DNA of 64,000 nt from Chloroflexota bacterium (GTDB lineage Bacteria; Chloroflexota; Anaerolineae; B4-G1; DUEL01), in assembly GCA_014874475.1 (NCBI GenBank), contig JADBJJ010000029.1, positions 87,005 to 151,004 of the forward strand, given 5' to 3'. Under the pieces are notes generated by a model. That model did not search any database. It had not been told where the DNA came from and was given only the letters and a program-made list of their open reading frames with translations. Shown here one piece after another: positions 45,541 through 53,980 of the stretch. Each line of letters begins with the position of its first letter. The stretch's first letter is position 1. The position numbers were made by a program, and so were the translations under genes.

Positions 45541-46927
45541 TTGCGTCCAGTTCCCTTTCCTGCTCCGGGTCCAGGGGTGGGACATCGTGCTCTGCCAGTA
45601 TACGCTCCGCTTCTGCCTGAGCCCGTTCGGCCAGGCCCTCCTGTCCTGTACGTTCCCATTCCTCCCAGGAGCGCCGCTCCGCCAGACGGCTCACCAGAAT
45701 CTCCCCGGCGCGGAGGTAGCGAATGGTGTGCCGTTGGCCGAGGAAGTTGCGGGAGCCCTCCATCACGGCGGCAATCACTTCCACTGCCAGCGCGTCCTCG
45801 TCCACCGAGAAGCCCCGCAGAAGCCGCCGGACGGAGCGTGCGATTTCGTTATCGCAGACCATCTGAGCATAGGAGCCCATCACACCGGCAGCCATCTCGC
45901 CGATGCCGGAGAGTTCATCTGCGCCGGCCAGCGCCGGAATGACGGCATTCAGAGCCCGTTCGTAGCCGCTCTGGATGTCCAGCGTGTGAGCGTTGGTGGA
46001 GAAGCCGTAGACGTTGACGGGAAGCCCGTAGCGGTGGCCGATCTGAACGGTCGCGGAGGAGGCCAGGCCCAGTTCCACTCCGCCCCAAACTGAGATGCCG
46101 GAGCGGGGCTCCATCATTGCCAGCCGTCCGCAGTAGAAGACGGGCAGGCCCGGACGCGCCAGTTGGGCCAGCACGACCGATGCCAGCACCTCCACGTTCT
46201 GCTGAACCAGAGCGCCCGCCAGCGATAGCGGCGCCGTTGCCCCGGCGATGGGGCAAGGTAGGGGGCCCAGCGGGATGCCCAGCCGCGCCGTCTCCAGAAT
46301 CGCCCCGACTACATCGTCTGGAAAGAAGAGGGGGCTGACGGGAGAAATCCCCAGCGTGAGTACCTCCTCCGGCGGGCCGACGATGGAGGCCATTCGGGCG
46401 ATCTGCCGGACCTCCTCCGCTGTCTGGACCCCGGGGCCGTGGACGGGCTTGGTGGTGCCGGAGAGAGTGTGTCGGTACATCGCCCGGGACATCAGTGAGC
46501 CGGGGACGTCCTGGGGGGTGAAGAAGGGCGTCACCGCGGTCACGCTGTCCAGCGCGTCCAGGAGACGGGCGCTATCCCGCACATCCTGGACCGTGGCCGG
46601 TCGGCGCTTTCCGGTGCGGGGGTCATAGACGTCCCGCGCTCCGCCCACATTGTGCCAGGAGAGGGAACCCTCCCCCAGGGTCACCTGCTGGCCGCCCCGG
46701 CCGCGCAGAGTCACCGGGTGGGGACATTGCGCGATGGCCCACTCCACCAGGTCCGACGGAATCCGCACCCGGTCCCGGTGGACCACTGCTCCGGCCCCCG
46801 TCAGCCGCTCCCGCCCTTCCGGATGGGTCAGGACGACGCCGACTTCCCACAGGATGCGCAGGGTGGCCTGATGGATGGCTTCAACCTCGGAATCGCTCAG
46901 GAATTGGAGCGCTGGAAAGGATGACAT
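45521..46927 (-). CDS. MttB-family (trimethylamine methyltransferase-like) protein
   Basis: 468 aa. Recognised from the MttB fold: LSDSEVEAIHQATLRILWEV, HNVGGARDVYDPRTGKRRPA, SGTTKPVHGPG, GISPVSPLFF, FYCGRLAMMEPRSG, ELGLASSATVQIGHRYGLPV and GFSTNAHTLDIQSGYERALN. There is no in-frame UAG, so it belongs to the non-pyrrolysine MtgB-like branch, whose known members demethylate quaternary amines such as glycine betaine with a corrinoid protein. No corrinoid partner is adjacent. No clear SD before the ATG. Confidence 0.83.
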   Translation of the reverse strand: MSSFPALQFLSDSEVEAIHQATLRILWEVGVVLTHPEGRERLTGAGAVVHRDRVRIPSDLVEWAIAQCPHPVTLRGRGGQQVTLGEGSLSWHNVGGARDVYDPRTGKRRPATVQDVRDSARLLDALDSVTAVTPFFTPQDVPGSLMSRAMYRHTLSGTTKPVHGPGVQTAEEVRQIARMASIVGPPEEVLTLGISPVSPLFFPDDVVGAILETARLGIPLGPLPCPIAGATAPLSLAGALVQQNVEVLASVVLAQLARPGLPVFYCGRLAMMEPRSGISVWGGVELGLASSATVQIGHRYGLPVNVYGFSTNAHTLDIQSGYERALNAVIPALAGADELSGIGEMAAGVMGSYAQMVCDNEIARSVRRLLRGFSVDEDALAVEVIAAVMEGSRNFLGQRHTIRYLRAGEILVSRLAERRSWEEWERTGQEGLAERAQAEAERILAEHDVPPLDPEQERELDAMMDDGR

Positions 46928-46965
46928 GTTTCCCGGTTAGAATGAGGTCGGCTCATCTCCCCATA

Positions 46966-47159
46966 GAGGGTTGCTGAATATTCACTGCCGGCGAAAACAC
47001 GGGTTCGTTTCCTGGATAAGGGCGGATGTACCATTAGCATATCGGCCCCACCCCCTGCCCCTTTCTCCCCGCCGCGGTGGGAGATAAGGGGGCCTGGGGG
47101 ATGAGGGGGGCTGAAGGCCCTATCCTGTGCCTGCACACACCCTGTTTTCAGCAACACTC
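46966..47159. mobile_element. MITE-like element
   Basis: 194 bp bounded by GAGGGTTGCTGAA (46966-46978) and its near-complement TTCAGCAACACTC (47147-47159), 12 of 13 matching. No coding capacity; the inside contains a GC-rich palindrome like those elsewhere. No clear target duplication. The ends resemble transposon-type terminal inverted repeats. Confidence 0.45.
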
Positions 47160-47221
47160 AGGAGGGAGAAGATGAGGTCACTTTCCACCGAACTGGTTGA
47201 CTCTTTGCTTACCTGTCGTGT

Positions 47222-48613
47222 CTACTGCCAGAACTGAGGCAGATACTCCCGGTAGGTCGTCAGATAATCATCCAGAATCCGCTGGGCCACCTCTATGTCG
47301 GTGATCACGGGGTCCAGGAGCAGGCACTGGAGTGCGGCCCGGCGGTCGCCTTTGACCGCTGCGTCCACACATAGCCGAGCCACCGCAATTTCGCGCCGGC
47401 ACAACTCCGCGATGGGCTCCGGCAGCGCTCCCACGCAGACCCCCTGCACTCCGGCCCCGGTGATGATGCCGGGGACTTCTACAATTGCCCCTTCGGGCAG
47501 GTTGGCAATGGCACCCCGATTGGGGACATTGACCGCCAGGTGGTAGTGACGCCCCGCCCCTGCGATGTTTTCAATCATCTCCAGCGCTCCCTCGCTATCT
47601 GCCCCGATGAGAGAATCCAGATTCAGCCGACCGTCGGCCAGGCGGGCCATCTCCTCACGCCGGACATCCCGGACTTGCTCCCAGATGTCCCACTCATACA
47701 GGTCCAGGCCGTACTTTTCCCATGGCCGAGTGACGGGGTCGCTGACCCAGGGCAGATACTCGGAGAGATGCTCGTCGCCGGGGACCGGGAACAGTCCGAA
47801 GATTTCGTACATCCGACGGGTCAACGGCTCAAAGGCGGGGTCCATCTGCGCCCAGCGGGCCGCGAAGAGGGGATAGAGATCTTCGCCGGTGAGCCGGTCC
47901 CGCACGCTCAGCATCCAGGTGAAATGATTCAGGCCAGCAGCCTGGATGTCCAGCCGTTCCACCGCCTGCCGGATGACCACCTCGCGCGCCGGAATGGTGG
48001 AGAGGGACGCTCGGGTATCGGTGAAGCCCTCGGGGACGGTGAACCCCAGGTCGGCCGCCAGGGCCAGGCCCACCACTGCGTAGCCCACGTAAATCTGATG
48101 GCAGAGACCGACGACCTTGATGCGGCTATAGCGGGCAATCGCATCACAGATGCGGACCATCGGATTGGTGTAGTTGATGAGCCAGGCATCGGGGCAGAGT
48201 TGCTCCATGTCCCGTACAATCTCCATAACCGGGACGATGTTGCGGGCCGCGTGGGCGAATCCGCCCGGCCCCCCGTTCTCCGCGTAGGGCTGACGGACGC
48301 CATAACGGAGGGGGATCTCGTAGTCCATCCGCCAGAGTCTCTCGCGCGGCGTCACCTCAATGGAAAGGACGACGAATTCGGCCCCTTCCAGCGCCTCGGC
48401 GTGGTGAGTGTGGGTGGTCACAGTCATTCGGGCATCCCACTCCCGGTTGAGCCGCTGGGCCAGGCGGTCTACCAGTGCCAGCGCGTCGGCATTGCAGTCC
48501 ACCAGCGCCAGGTGGCTCTCCCGCAGACGCGGGCTCTGCATCAGCGCGGCCAGAGTGTTCAACCCGAAACTGGCACTGCCTGCTCCGATCACGACAATTT
48601 TGGTGGGAAGCAT
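47222..48613 (-). CDS. Glycoside hydrolase family 4 enzyme
   Basis: 463 aa. NAD+- and Mn2+-dependent glycosidase family: Rossmann motif VVIGAGSASFGLNTLAAL, VLSIEVTPRERLWR, YAENGGPGGFAHAARNI, WLINYTNPMVRICDAI, GLCHQIYVG (metal Cys/His) and AAGLNHFTWM (His). Specificity cannot be read safely; members split alpha-glucosides, galactosides, galacturonides or glucuronides. No transporter adjacent. SD AGGAG/AGAGGT. Divergent from ffh with 75 bp between starts. Confidence 0.88.
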   Translation of the reverse strand: MLPTKIVVIGAGSASFGLNTLAALMQSPRLRESHLALVDCNADALALVDRLAQRLNREWDARMTVTTHTHHAEALEGAEFVVLSIEVTPRERLWRMDYEIPLRYGVRQPYAENGGPGGFAHAARNIVPVMEIVRDMEQLCPDAWLINYTNPMVRICDAIARYSRIKVVGLCHQIYVGYAVVGLALAADLGFTVPEGFTDTRASLSTIPAREVVIRQAVERLDIQAAGLNHFTWMLSVRDRLTGEDLYPLFAARWAQMDPAFEPLTRRMYEIFGLFPVPGDEHLSEYLPWVSDPVTRPWEKYGLDLYEWDIWEQVRDVRREEMARLADGRLNLDSLIGADSEGALEMIENIAGAGRHYHLAVNVPNRGAIANLPEGAIVEVPGIITGAGVQGVCVGALPEPIAELCRREIAVARLCVDAAVKGDRRAALQCLLLDPVITDIEVAQRILDDYLTTYREYLPQFWQ

Positions 48614-48633
48614 ACCTCTACTCCTGGATTCGC

Positions 48634-48662
48634 TTGACGAAAAGAGGTTGCTCCATTATAAT
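48634..48662 (+). promoter_or_regulatory. ffh promoter; -10 palindrome may serve both strands
   Basis: TTGACG (48634-48639), 17-bp spacer, TATAAT (48657-48662); start near 48669, 20 bp before ffh. CATTATAATG (48654-48663) is a perfect palindrome, so minus-strand TATAAT (48660-48655) with TTGCTC (48683-48678, 17-bp spacer) could drive the GH4 gene. Confidence 0.75.
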
Positions 48663-48688
48663 GCCGCTATCAAAAGGGAGCAAGCCGG

Positions 48689-50020
48689 ATGTTTGAGAAT
48701 CTGAGCGATCGGCTTCAGGCCATCTTCGGGCGACTGCGGAAACGGGGTGTCCTGCGCGAGGCGGATGTGGACGAGGTGATGCGGGAAATCCGCCTGGCTC
48801 TGCTGGAAGCAGACGTCCACTACAAGGTGGTCCGAGACTTCATCGCCCGCGTGCGGGAACGGGCCATCGGTGCGGAGGTGAGCCAGGCGCTCAGTCCGGC
48901 GCAACAGGTCATTAAAATCGTCTACGAAGAACTGGTCGCCACATTGGGGGAGCCCGGGCGACTGGAACTGAAGGGGCCAGCACCTTACGTGATTATGGCC
49001 GTTGGCCTACAGGGTTCGGGCAAGACGACAACCGTCGCCAAACTGGCCCGCTATCTCAAAGAGCGGGGCCATCTGCCGCTGATGGTTGCCGCCGACATCT
49101 ACCGTCCGGCGGCGGTGACCCAACTGGAGGTGCTGGGCCGCCAATTGGGGCTTCCCGTCTACAGCGAAGGGACCTCCGCAGACCCGCCGTCTATCTGCGC
49201 CCGGGGTGTGCAGGAGGCCCGCCGCCGGGGCTACGACGTGGTCATCTTGGATACCGCCGGTCGCCTTCAGATTGACGAGGAGATGATGCAGGAACTGGAG
49301 GCCGTCGCCCGGCAGGTTCGCCCGGTAGAGATTCTGCTGATCGCCGATGCAATGACCGGGCAGGAGGCGGTGAACATCGCCGGGGGCTTCCACCAGCGGC
49401 TGGGCCTCACCGGCCTGATTCTGACCAAGATAGATGGCGACGCGCGCGGGGGAGCGGCCATCAGTATGCGGGCGGTCACCGGTGTCCCTATCAAGTTTCT
49501 GGGGACGGGCGAGAAGGCCGACGCGCTGGAGCCCTTCCATCCGGAGCGGCTGGCTTCCCGCATCCTGGGGATGGGGGACGTGCTGACCCTGATTGAGCGG
49601 GCGGAGGCCGCCTTTGACGCTGAGCAGGCCCGCCGGATGGCGGAGAAGATTCAGGAAGCGGAGTTTGATCTGGAGGACTTTCTGGAGCAACTGCGCCAGG
49701 TGCGCAAGATGGGGCCGGTGACGCAGGTTCTGGAGATGATGCCGGGGATGGGGAAGGTGGCCGGCGCAGTGGACCCGAAAGAAGCGGAGCGGCAACTGCG
49801 GCGGGTGGAAGCCATCATCCTCTCCATGACCCCGGAGGAGCGGCGGAACCCGCGCATCCTGAACGCCAGCCGAAAGCGGCGCATCGCCCGGGGAAGCGGG
49901 ACGACCGTCCAGGAAGTCAACGCGTTGCTCAACCAGTATCGCCAGATGCAGCGGATGCTGAAACAGATGAGTCGCGGACGTGGTCTCCTCTCCGGTCTGG
50001 CGCGGATGTTCGGTGGATGA
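48689..50020 (+). CDS. ffh: Signal recognition particle protein Ffh
   Basis: 443 aa, typical length. N domain helices, then the G domain with P-loop GLQGSGKTTTVAKLA, DIYRPAAVTQL, DTAGRLQID, TKIDGDARGGAA and GTGEKADALEPF. The Met-rich M domain carries GPVTQVLEMMPGMGK and RRIARGSGTTVQEVN, which binds 4.5S RNA and signal sequences. Guides nascent membrane proteins to FtsY. Opens the ffh-rpsP-khpA-rimM block. Confidence 0.97.
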   Translation: MFENLSDRLQAIFGRLRKRGVLREADVDEVMREIRLALLEADVHYKVVRDFIARVRERAIGAEVSQALSPAQQVIKIVYEELVATLGEPGRLELKGPAPYVIMAVGLQGSGKTTTVAKLARYLKERGHLPLMVAADIYRPAAVTQLEVLGRQLGLPVYSEGTSADPPSICARGVQEARRRGYDVVILDTAGRLQIDEEMMQELEAVARQVRPVEILLIADAMTGQEAVNIAGGFHQRLGLTGLILTKIDGDARGGAAISMRAVTGVPIKFLGTGEKADALEPFHPERLASRILGMGDVLTLIERAEAAFDAEQARRMAEKIQEAEFDLEDFLEQLRQVRKMGPVTQVLEMMPGMGKVAGAVDPKEAERQLRRVEAIILSMTPEERRNPRILNASRKRRIARGSGTTVQEVNALLNQYRQMQRMLKQMSRGRGLLSGLARMFGG

Positions 50021-50047
50021 GCGGGGCCGAACCGCAGACGGCCCCAT

Positions 50048-50076
50048 TTGACAAAATAAAAAGGGTGATGTATGCT
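50048..50076 (+). promoter_or_regulatory. Probable rpsP-operon promoter
   Basis: TTGACA (50048-50053), 17-bp spacer, TATGCT (50071-50076). It would give a leader of about 295 nt before rpsP. The gene-free stretch 50021-50377 otherwise holds a GC-rich palindromic repeat around 50196-50312. Confidence 0.5.
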
Positions 50077-50377
50077 GAAAACGGCCAGAGTGCTGGCCTT
50101 GATGGGGATAAGGATGCGCAAGATGAGTCTTGCGCTACCCCTTGATATGCGCGGGGCTTGCCGCCTGTTTTCCGGGCGGGGCCCTCATCCCAACCCCTGA
50201 ATCTTTTCCCCTCCTGTCCGTCTTCGGCGGCGGGAGAGGGAAAATGAACAGGGTTCTGCGACGGGCGGCTTCGTCGCTCGCCGCGGGCCAGGGGGTGAGG
50301 GGCCGGGAGGCCTGTGCGAACGGCAGGATTTGCCGGCCCAATGTCCACATACCAATCTATCAACTCTCAGGAGGAGC

Positions 50378-50680
50378 ATGGTCAAAATCCGATTGCGACG
50401 TGTCGGCGCCAAGCAGCAACCCAGTTATCGTATCGTGGTCACCGACTCCCGGGCTCCTCGGGACGGGGCGTACATAGAGGCCATTGGCTTCTATAACCCC
50501 CGCACGGAGCCGGAGACGGTTCAGATTCAGGAGGAACGGGCGCTCTATTGGCTGAGTGTCGGCGCCCAGCCGACGGAGGCGGTCGCCCGTTTGCTGGAGA
50601 AACAGGGGACGCTGGCCCGATTTGCCCGTCTGAAGGCAGGAGAACCCCTGGAATCACTGGTCGCAGAGGCGGCCGCCTGA
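50378..50680 (+). CDS. rpsP: 30S ribosomal protein S16
   Basis: 100 aa. [40 protein letters not shown] and [13 protein letters not shown] are the conserved S16 segments. The ATG at 50378 follows CAGGAGGAGC. Classical neighbour of ffh, the KH protein and rimM. Confidence 0.97.
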   Translation: MVKIRLRRVGAKQQPSYRIVVTDSRAPRDGAYIEAIGFYNPRTEPETVQIQEERALYWLSVGAQPTEAVARLLEKQGTLARFARLKAGEPLESLVAEAAA

Positions 50681-50857
50681 CCGATCGTTCTTCAGGGCAC
50701 GGCCTCGCTCCAGCTATCCGGGCCAGCGGACCGCGGCGGGGAGGATTCTCGCGCCCGAACGATAGCCGAGGGGAGGGGGGAAGAGCCGAGAGACCTGTTC
50801 CCACCTGGAACCTCATCTTCGTAAACCGCCCATTCACCATCGTCATGGAGGTCTACC

Positions 50858-51094
50858 ATGTCCGCAATGAAAGACCTGGTTGAGTACATCGCCAAGGCGC
50901 TGGCCGATAAGCCGCAACAGGTACAGGTCTCCGAGATTGAGGGAGAGGCCGCGCTCGTTCTGGAATTGCGGGTCGCCCCGGAGGATATGGGGCGCATTAT
51001 CGGAAAGGACGGGCGAACCGCCAATGCGATTCGCACCCTCGTGCGCGTGCTTGCTGCCAAGCAGGGGAAGCGGGTCACCCTGGAAATCGTCTGA
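50858..51094 (+). CDS. khpA: KH-domain RNA-binding protein KhpA
   Basis: 78 aa. Type II KH fold with the RNA-binding GxxG loop in [17 protein letters not shown]. Small RNA chaperone conserved between rpsP and rimM, implicated in cell elongation and RNA regulation in Gram-positives. The ATG is preceded by GGAGG. Confidence 0.94.
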   Translation: MSAMKDLVEYIAKALADKPQQVQVSEIEGEAALVLELRVAPEDMGRIIGKDGRTANAIRTLVRVLAAKQGKRVTLEIV

Positions 51095-51164
51095 TCACCG
51101 GCGTCCAAGTTCCCTCAGGGGAGAGCCCGAGACGACGCGGGGCTCAGGGCCACCGCCTCGGCCC

Positions 51165-51689
51165 ATTGAGCCCCGCTTCTTGACCGTTGGCCGCATCCTT
51201 CGCCCCCACGGCGTCCGGGGCGAGATGCGGATGGAGATCCTCACCGGCTACCCGGAGCGGCTCCCGCTCCATCGCGTCTTCTACCTGGGCCCGCAGGCCC
51301 AGCCGTATCCGGTGGAGTCTGTCCGATTTCACCAGGGGGCCGCGCTGATCAAACTCGCCGGCTGCGACGACCGCAACGCCGCCGAGGCCCTGCGTGGCCT
51401 GCTGGTCCAGATTCCCCTGGAAGACGCCGTCCCCCTGGAAGAAGGAGAGTATTACTACTTCCAGGTCGTCGGCGTGGAGGTCTTTACTGAAAGCGGGGAA
51501 CCCCTGGGCCGAGTGGTGGAGGTGTTGGAGACGGGCGCTAACGATGTTTACGTCGTCCACGGGCCGCGGGGTGAGGTGCTCATCCCCGCGGTGGAGGACG
51601 TAGTGCGCGAACTGGACCTGACTGCCCGCCGGATGATTATCGTCCCGTTGCCGGGATTGCTGGAAGACGAAGAGCACACAGAAACATAA
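51165..51689 (+). CDS. rimM: Ribosome maturation factor RimM (non-standard start)
   Basis: About 174 aa. FLTVGRILRPHGVRGEMRME and LRGLLVQIP with the PRC-barrel half (YYYFQVVGVEVFTESGEPLG, VLIPAVEDVVRELDL) identify RimM, which assists 16S head folding with S19. No ATG or GTG lies near the expected N-terminus. ATT at 51165 gives IEPRFLTVGRI, matching the family start position; TTG at 51180 would clip the first strand. Upstream in-frame codons overlap the khpA region. Start codon unresolved. Confidence 0.85.
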   Translation: MEPRFLTVGRILRPHGVRGEMRMEILTGYPERLPLHRVFYLGPQAQPYPVESVRFHQGAALIKLAGCDDRNAAEALRGLLVQIPLEDAVPLEEGEYYYFQVVGVEVFTESGEPLGRVVEVLETGANDVYVVHGPRGEVLIPAVEDVVRELDLTARRMIIVPLPGLLEDEEHTET

Positions 51690-51736
51690 AGGCACCCAGC
51701 CAAAATGCCTTTGCGTCTCTTGGGATGGGGAAAAAT

Positions 51737-52819
51737 ATGGCCGGACGGGAGCGCTACTACGTCGGGTTCAATCTGGTGCGGGGCATCGGCCCGGCTCGCC
51801 TGCGCATGCTGATAGATACCTTTGGAGATGTGGAGCGGGCATGGCATGCGCCATCCGAGATGCTCGCCCGCGTCGGGCTGGACCGCCGGTCGCTGGAGAA
51901 CCTGCTGGAGACCCGCGCCCGAGTGGACCTGGACCGGGAAATGCGACGGGTCGCCGTCGCAGGAGCGCATGTCCTCACCTGGGAGGACGAGGCGTACCCC
52001 CGACTGCTGGCGGAGATTCCCGACCCACCGCCTGTTCTGTACGTCCGGGGAGAACTGAAGCCGGAGGATGCCTGGGCGGTGGCGGTGGTAGGCACCCGCC
52101 GCGCCAGCACCTATGGGCGGGAGGTCACCCGACGGCTGGTCACAATGCTGGCGCAGAACGGCGTGACCATCGTCAGCGGGTTGGCGCGGGGGATAGACGC
52201 GGTGGCCCATCAGACCGCGCTGGAGGCCGGCGGGCGCACGATCGCCGTCCTGGGCTGCGGGATTGACTTGGTCTATCCACCGGAGCATCGGGACCTGGCC
52301 CGCCGCATCGCCGCTCAGGGCGCGCTGGTCACTGAGTACCCGCCGGGCACCCCACCAGAACCGGGCAATTTCCCCCCGCGCAACCGCATCATCAGCGGGA
52401 TGAGCCTGGGCATTCTCATCACCGAGGCTGGGCGAAATAGCGGGGCCCTCATCACCGCCGACTATGCCGCCGAGCAGGGCCGGGACGTCTTCGCTGTCCC
52501 CGGCTCTATCCTCTCCGCCGGTTGCACGGGAACCAACCGCCTCATCCAGAATGGCGCCAAGCCGGTCCTGGATGTGGCCGACATCCTTCAGGAACTGAAC
52601 CTGACGATGGTCGCTGAGCAGAGGGAGGCCCGTCAGGTCCTGCCCGCCACGGAGACGGAAGCGCTGATCCTGGCCCATCTGAGTGCGGAGCCCATCCACG
52701 TAGACGACCTGACCCGCGCGGTCGGCCTGCCGGTGGCCCAGGTCACCAGCACCCTGGCGCTGATGGAACTGAAGGGAATGGTGCGCCAGGTGGGTGGGAT
52801 GAAATACGTCGCATCGTAG
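51737..52819 (+). CDS. dprA: DNA-processing protein DprA
   Basis: 360 aa. An N-terminal helix-hairpin region (FNLVRGIGPARLRMLIDTFG) is followed by the Rossmann-like core (AVVGTRRASTYGREVTRRLV, IVSGLARGIDAVAHQTALEA, VLGCGIDLVYPPEH, NFPPRNRIISGMSLGILITE, NSGALITADYAAEQGRDVFA) and a C-terminal winged helix (LPVAQVTSTLALMELKGMV). Loads RecA on incoming single strands during transformation. The ATG at 51737 has GGGGA at the right distance. Replaces the usual trmD after rimM. Confidence 0.94.
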   Translation: MAGRERYYVGFNLVRGIGPARLRMLIDTFGDVERAWHAPSEMLARVGLDRRSLENLLETRARVDLDREMRRVAVAGAHVLTWEDEAYPRLLAEIPDPPPVLYVRGELKPEDAWAVAVVGTRRASTYGREVTRRLVTMLAQNGVTIVSGLARGIDAVAHQTALEAGGRTIAVLGCGIDLVYPPEHRDLARRIAAQGALVTEYPPGTPPEPGNFPPRNRIISGMSLGILITEAGRNSGALITADYAAEQGRDVFAVPGSILSAGCTGTNRLIQNGAKPVLDVADILQELNLTMVAEQREARQVLPATETEALILAHLSAEPIHVDDLTRAVGLPVAQVTSTLALMELKGMVRQVGGMKYVAS

Positions 52820-52887
52820 CGGGGATTGGGACGGGCGGCTAGGCAGCCCGCCTCAACCCCACCGAATTTCGCTGGCAAAGGAGGCCT

Positions 52888-53964
52888 ATGAGTTCCTACT
52901 ACGCGCTGATTATGGCCGGTGGCGGGGGGACGCGGCTGTGGCCGCTCAGCCGCCGCTCCCGTCCCAAACAGGCTCTCGCCCTGGTGGGAGAGCGGACGAT
53001 GTTTGAGCACGCAGTGGACCGTATTGCGTCGCTCTTTCAGCCCGAAGAGATTTTTGTGGTGACCGGGGAGGAGCATCTGGATTCGCTCCTTCTCCAGGCG
53101 CCGGAACTTCCCCGGCAGAACTTCCTGCTGGAGCCGGTGGGCCAGGGGACGGCCCCGGCCATCGGCCTGGGCGCCGTTCACCTGCGCCGCCGCGACCCTC
53201 AGGCCGTGATGATTGTCCTCACCGCCGATCACTTTATCCGGGACGTGGAGACATTTCGCCGGGTTCTGACCGCCGCCGCCCAGGTCGCCGAAAAGGGCCA
53301 CCTGGTCACTCTGGGCATTACCCCCTCCTTCCCATCTACAGGATTCGGCTACATCCAGCAGGGGGAACAACTCTATGAGGTGGACGGGTTTGCCGTCTTC
53401 CGCGCCCTGCGCTTCACCGAGAAACCCAGCCCGGAGACGGCGTTCCAGATGGTGGAATCCGGCCTCTACACCTGGAACAGCGGTATGTTTATCTGGCGGG
53501 TGGACCGGATCATGGACGAGTTCGCCCGTCAGATGCCGGATCTCTATGACGTCCTGATGCAGATAGACGGTGTGCTGGGCACCCCCGCCTACGAGCCGAC
53601 GCTCCGGCGACTCTGGCCCGAACTGGTGTCCCAGTCCATTGACTACGGCGTGATGGAGGGCGCCGAGGATGTGGTGGTGATTCCGGTGGACATCGGCTGG
53701 TCGGATGTGGGCAACTGGTCCAGTATGCGGGAGATTCTCCCCGCCGATGCCGATGGCAATGTCGTCGTCGGCCAGCATGTGGGCCTGGATACCCGCAACA
53801 CCATTATCTTCGGCGGCCACCGCCTCATTGCCACCATCGGCCTGGAGGATATGATTATCGTGGATACCGACGACGCGCTGCTCATCTGTCCGGTGGAGCG
53901 GGAGCAGGACATCCGGGAGATGGTGCGGCGGCTGCGGGAGACAGGAAGAAACGGAGTGTTGTAG
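52888..53964 (+). CDS. manC: Mannose-1-phosphate guanylyltransferase
   Basis: 358 aa. Nucleotidyltransferase signature GGGGTRLWPLSRRSRPKQ, then FVVTGEEH, VLTADHFI, GFGYIQQGE, RFTEKPSPETAFQMVESGLY, TWNSGMFIWR and the C-terminal VVVIPVDIGWSDVGNWSSM. Makes GDP-mannose from mannose-1-phosphate and GTP for surface glycans. The C-terminal isomerase domain of bifunctional ManC is absent. SD AAAGGAGG. Confidence 0.9.
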   Translation: MSSYYALIMAGGGGTRLWPLSRRSRPKQALALVGERTMFEHAVDRIASLFQPEEIFVVTGEEHLDSLLLQAPELPRQNFLLEPVGQGTAPAIGLGAVHLRRRDPQAVMIVLTADHFIRDVETFRRVLTAAAQVAEKGHLVTLGITPSFPSTGFGYIQQGEQLYEVDGFAVFRALRFTEKPSPETAFQMVESGLYTWNSGMFIWRVDRIMDEFARQMPDLYDVLMQIDGVLGTPAYEPTLRRLWPELVSQSIDYGVMEGAEDVVVIPVDIGWSDVGNWSSMREILPADADGNVVVGQHVGLDTRNTIIFGGHRLIATIGLEDMIIVDTDDALLICPVEREQDIREMVRRLRETGRNGVL

Positions 53965-53980
53965 TGGAGGCTTCTTGCGA

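Noticed and set aside
45521..46927. Pyrrolysine-containing MttB
   Set aside because: No in-frame UAG; the gene is fully open as a standard CDS.
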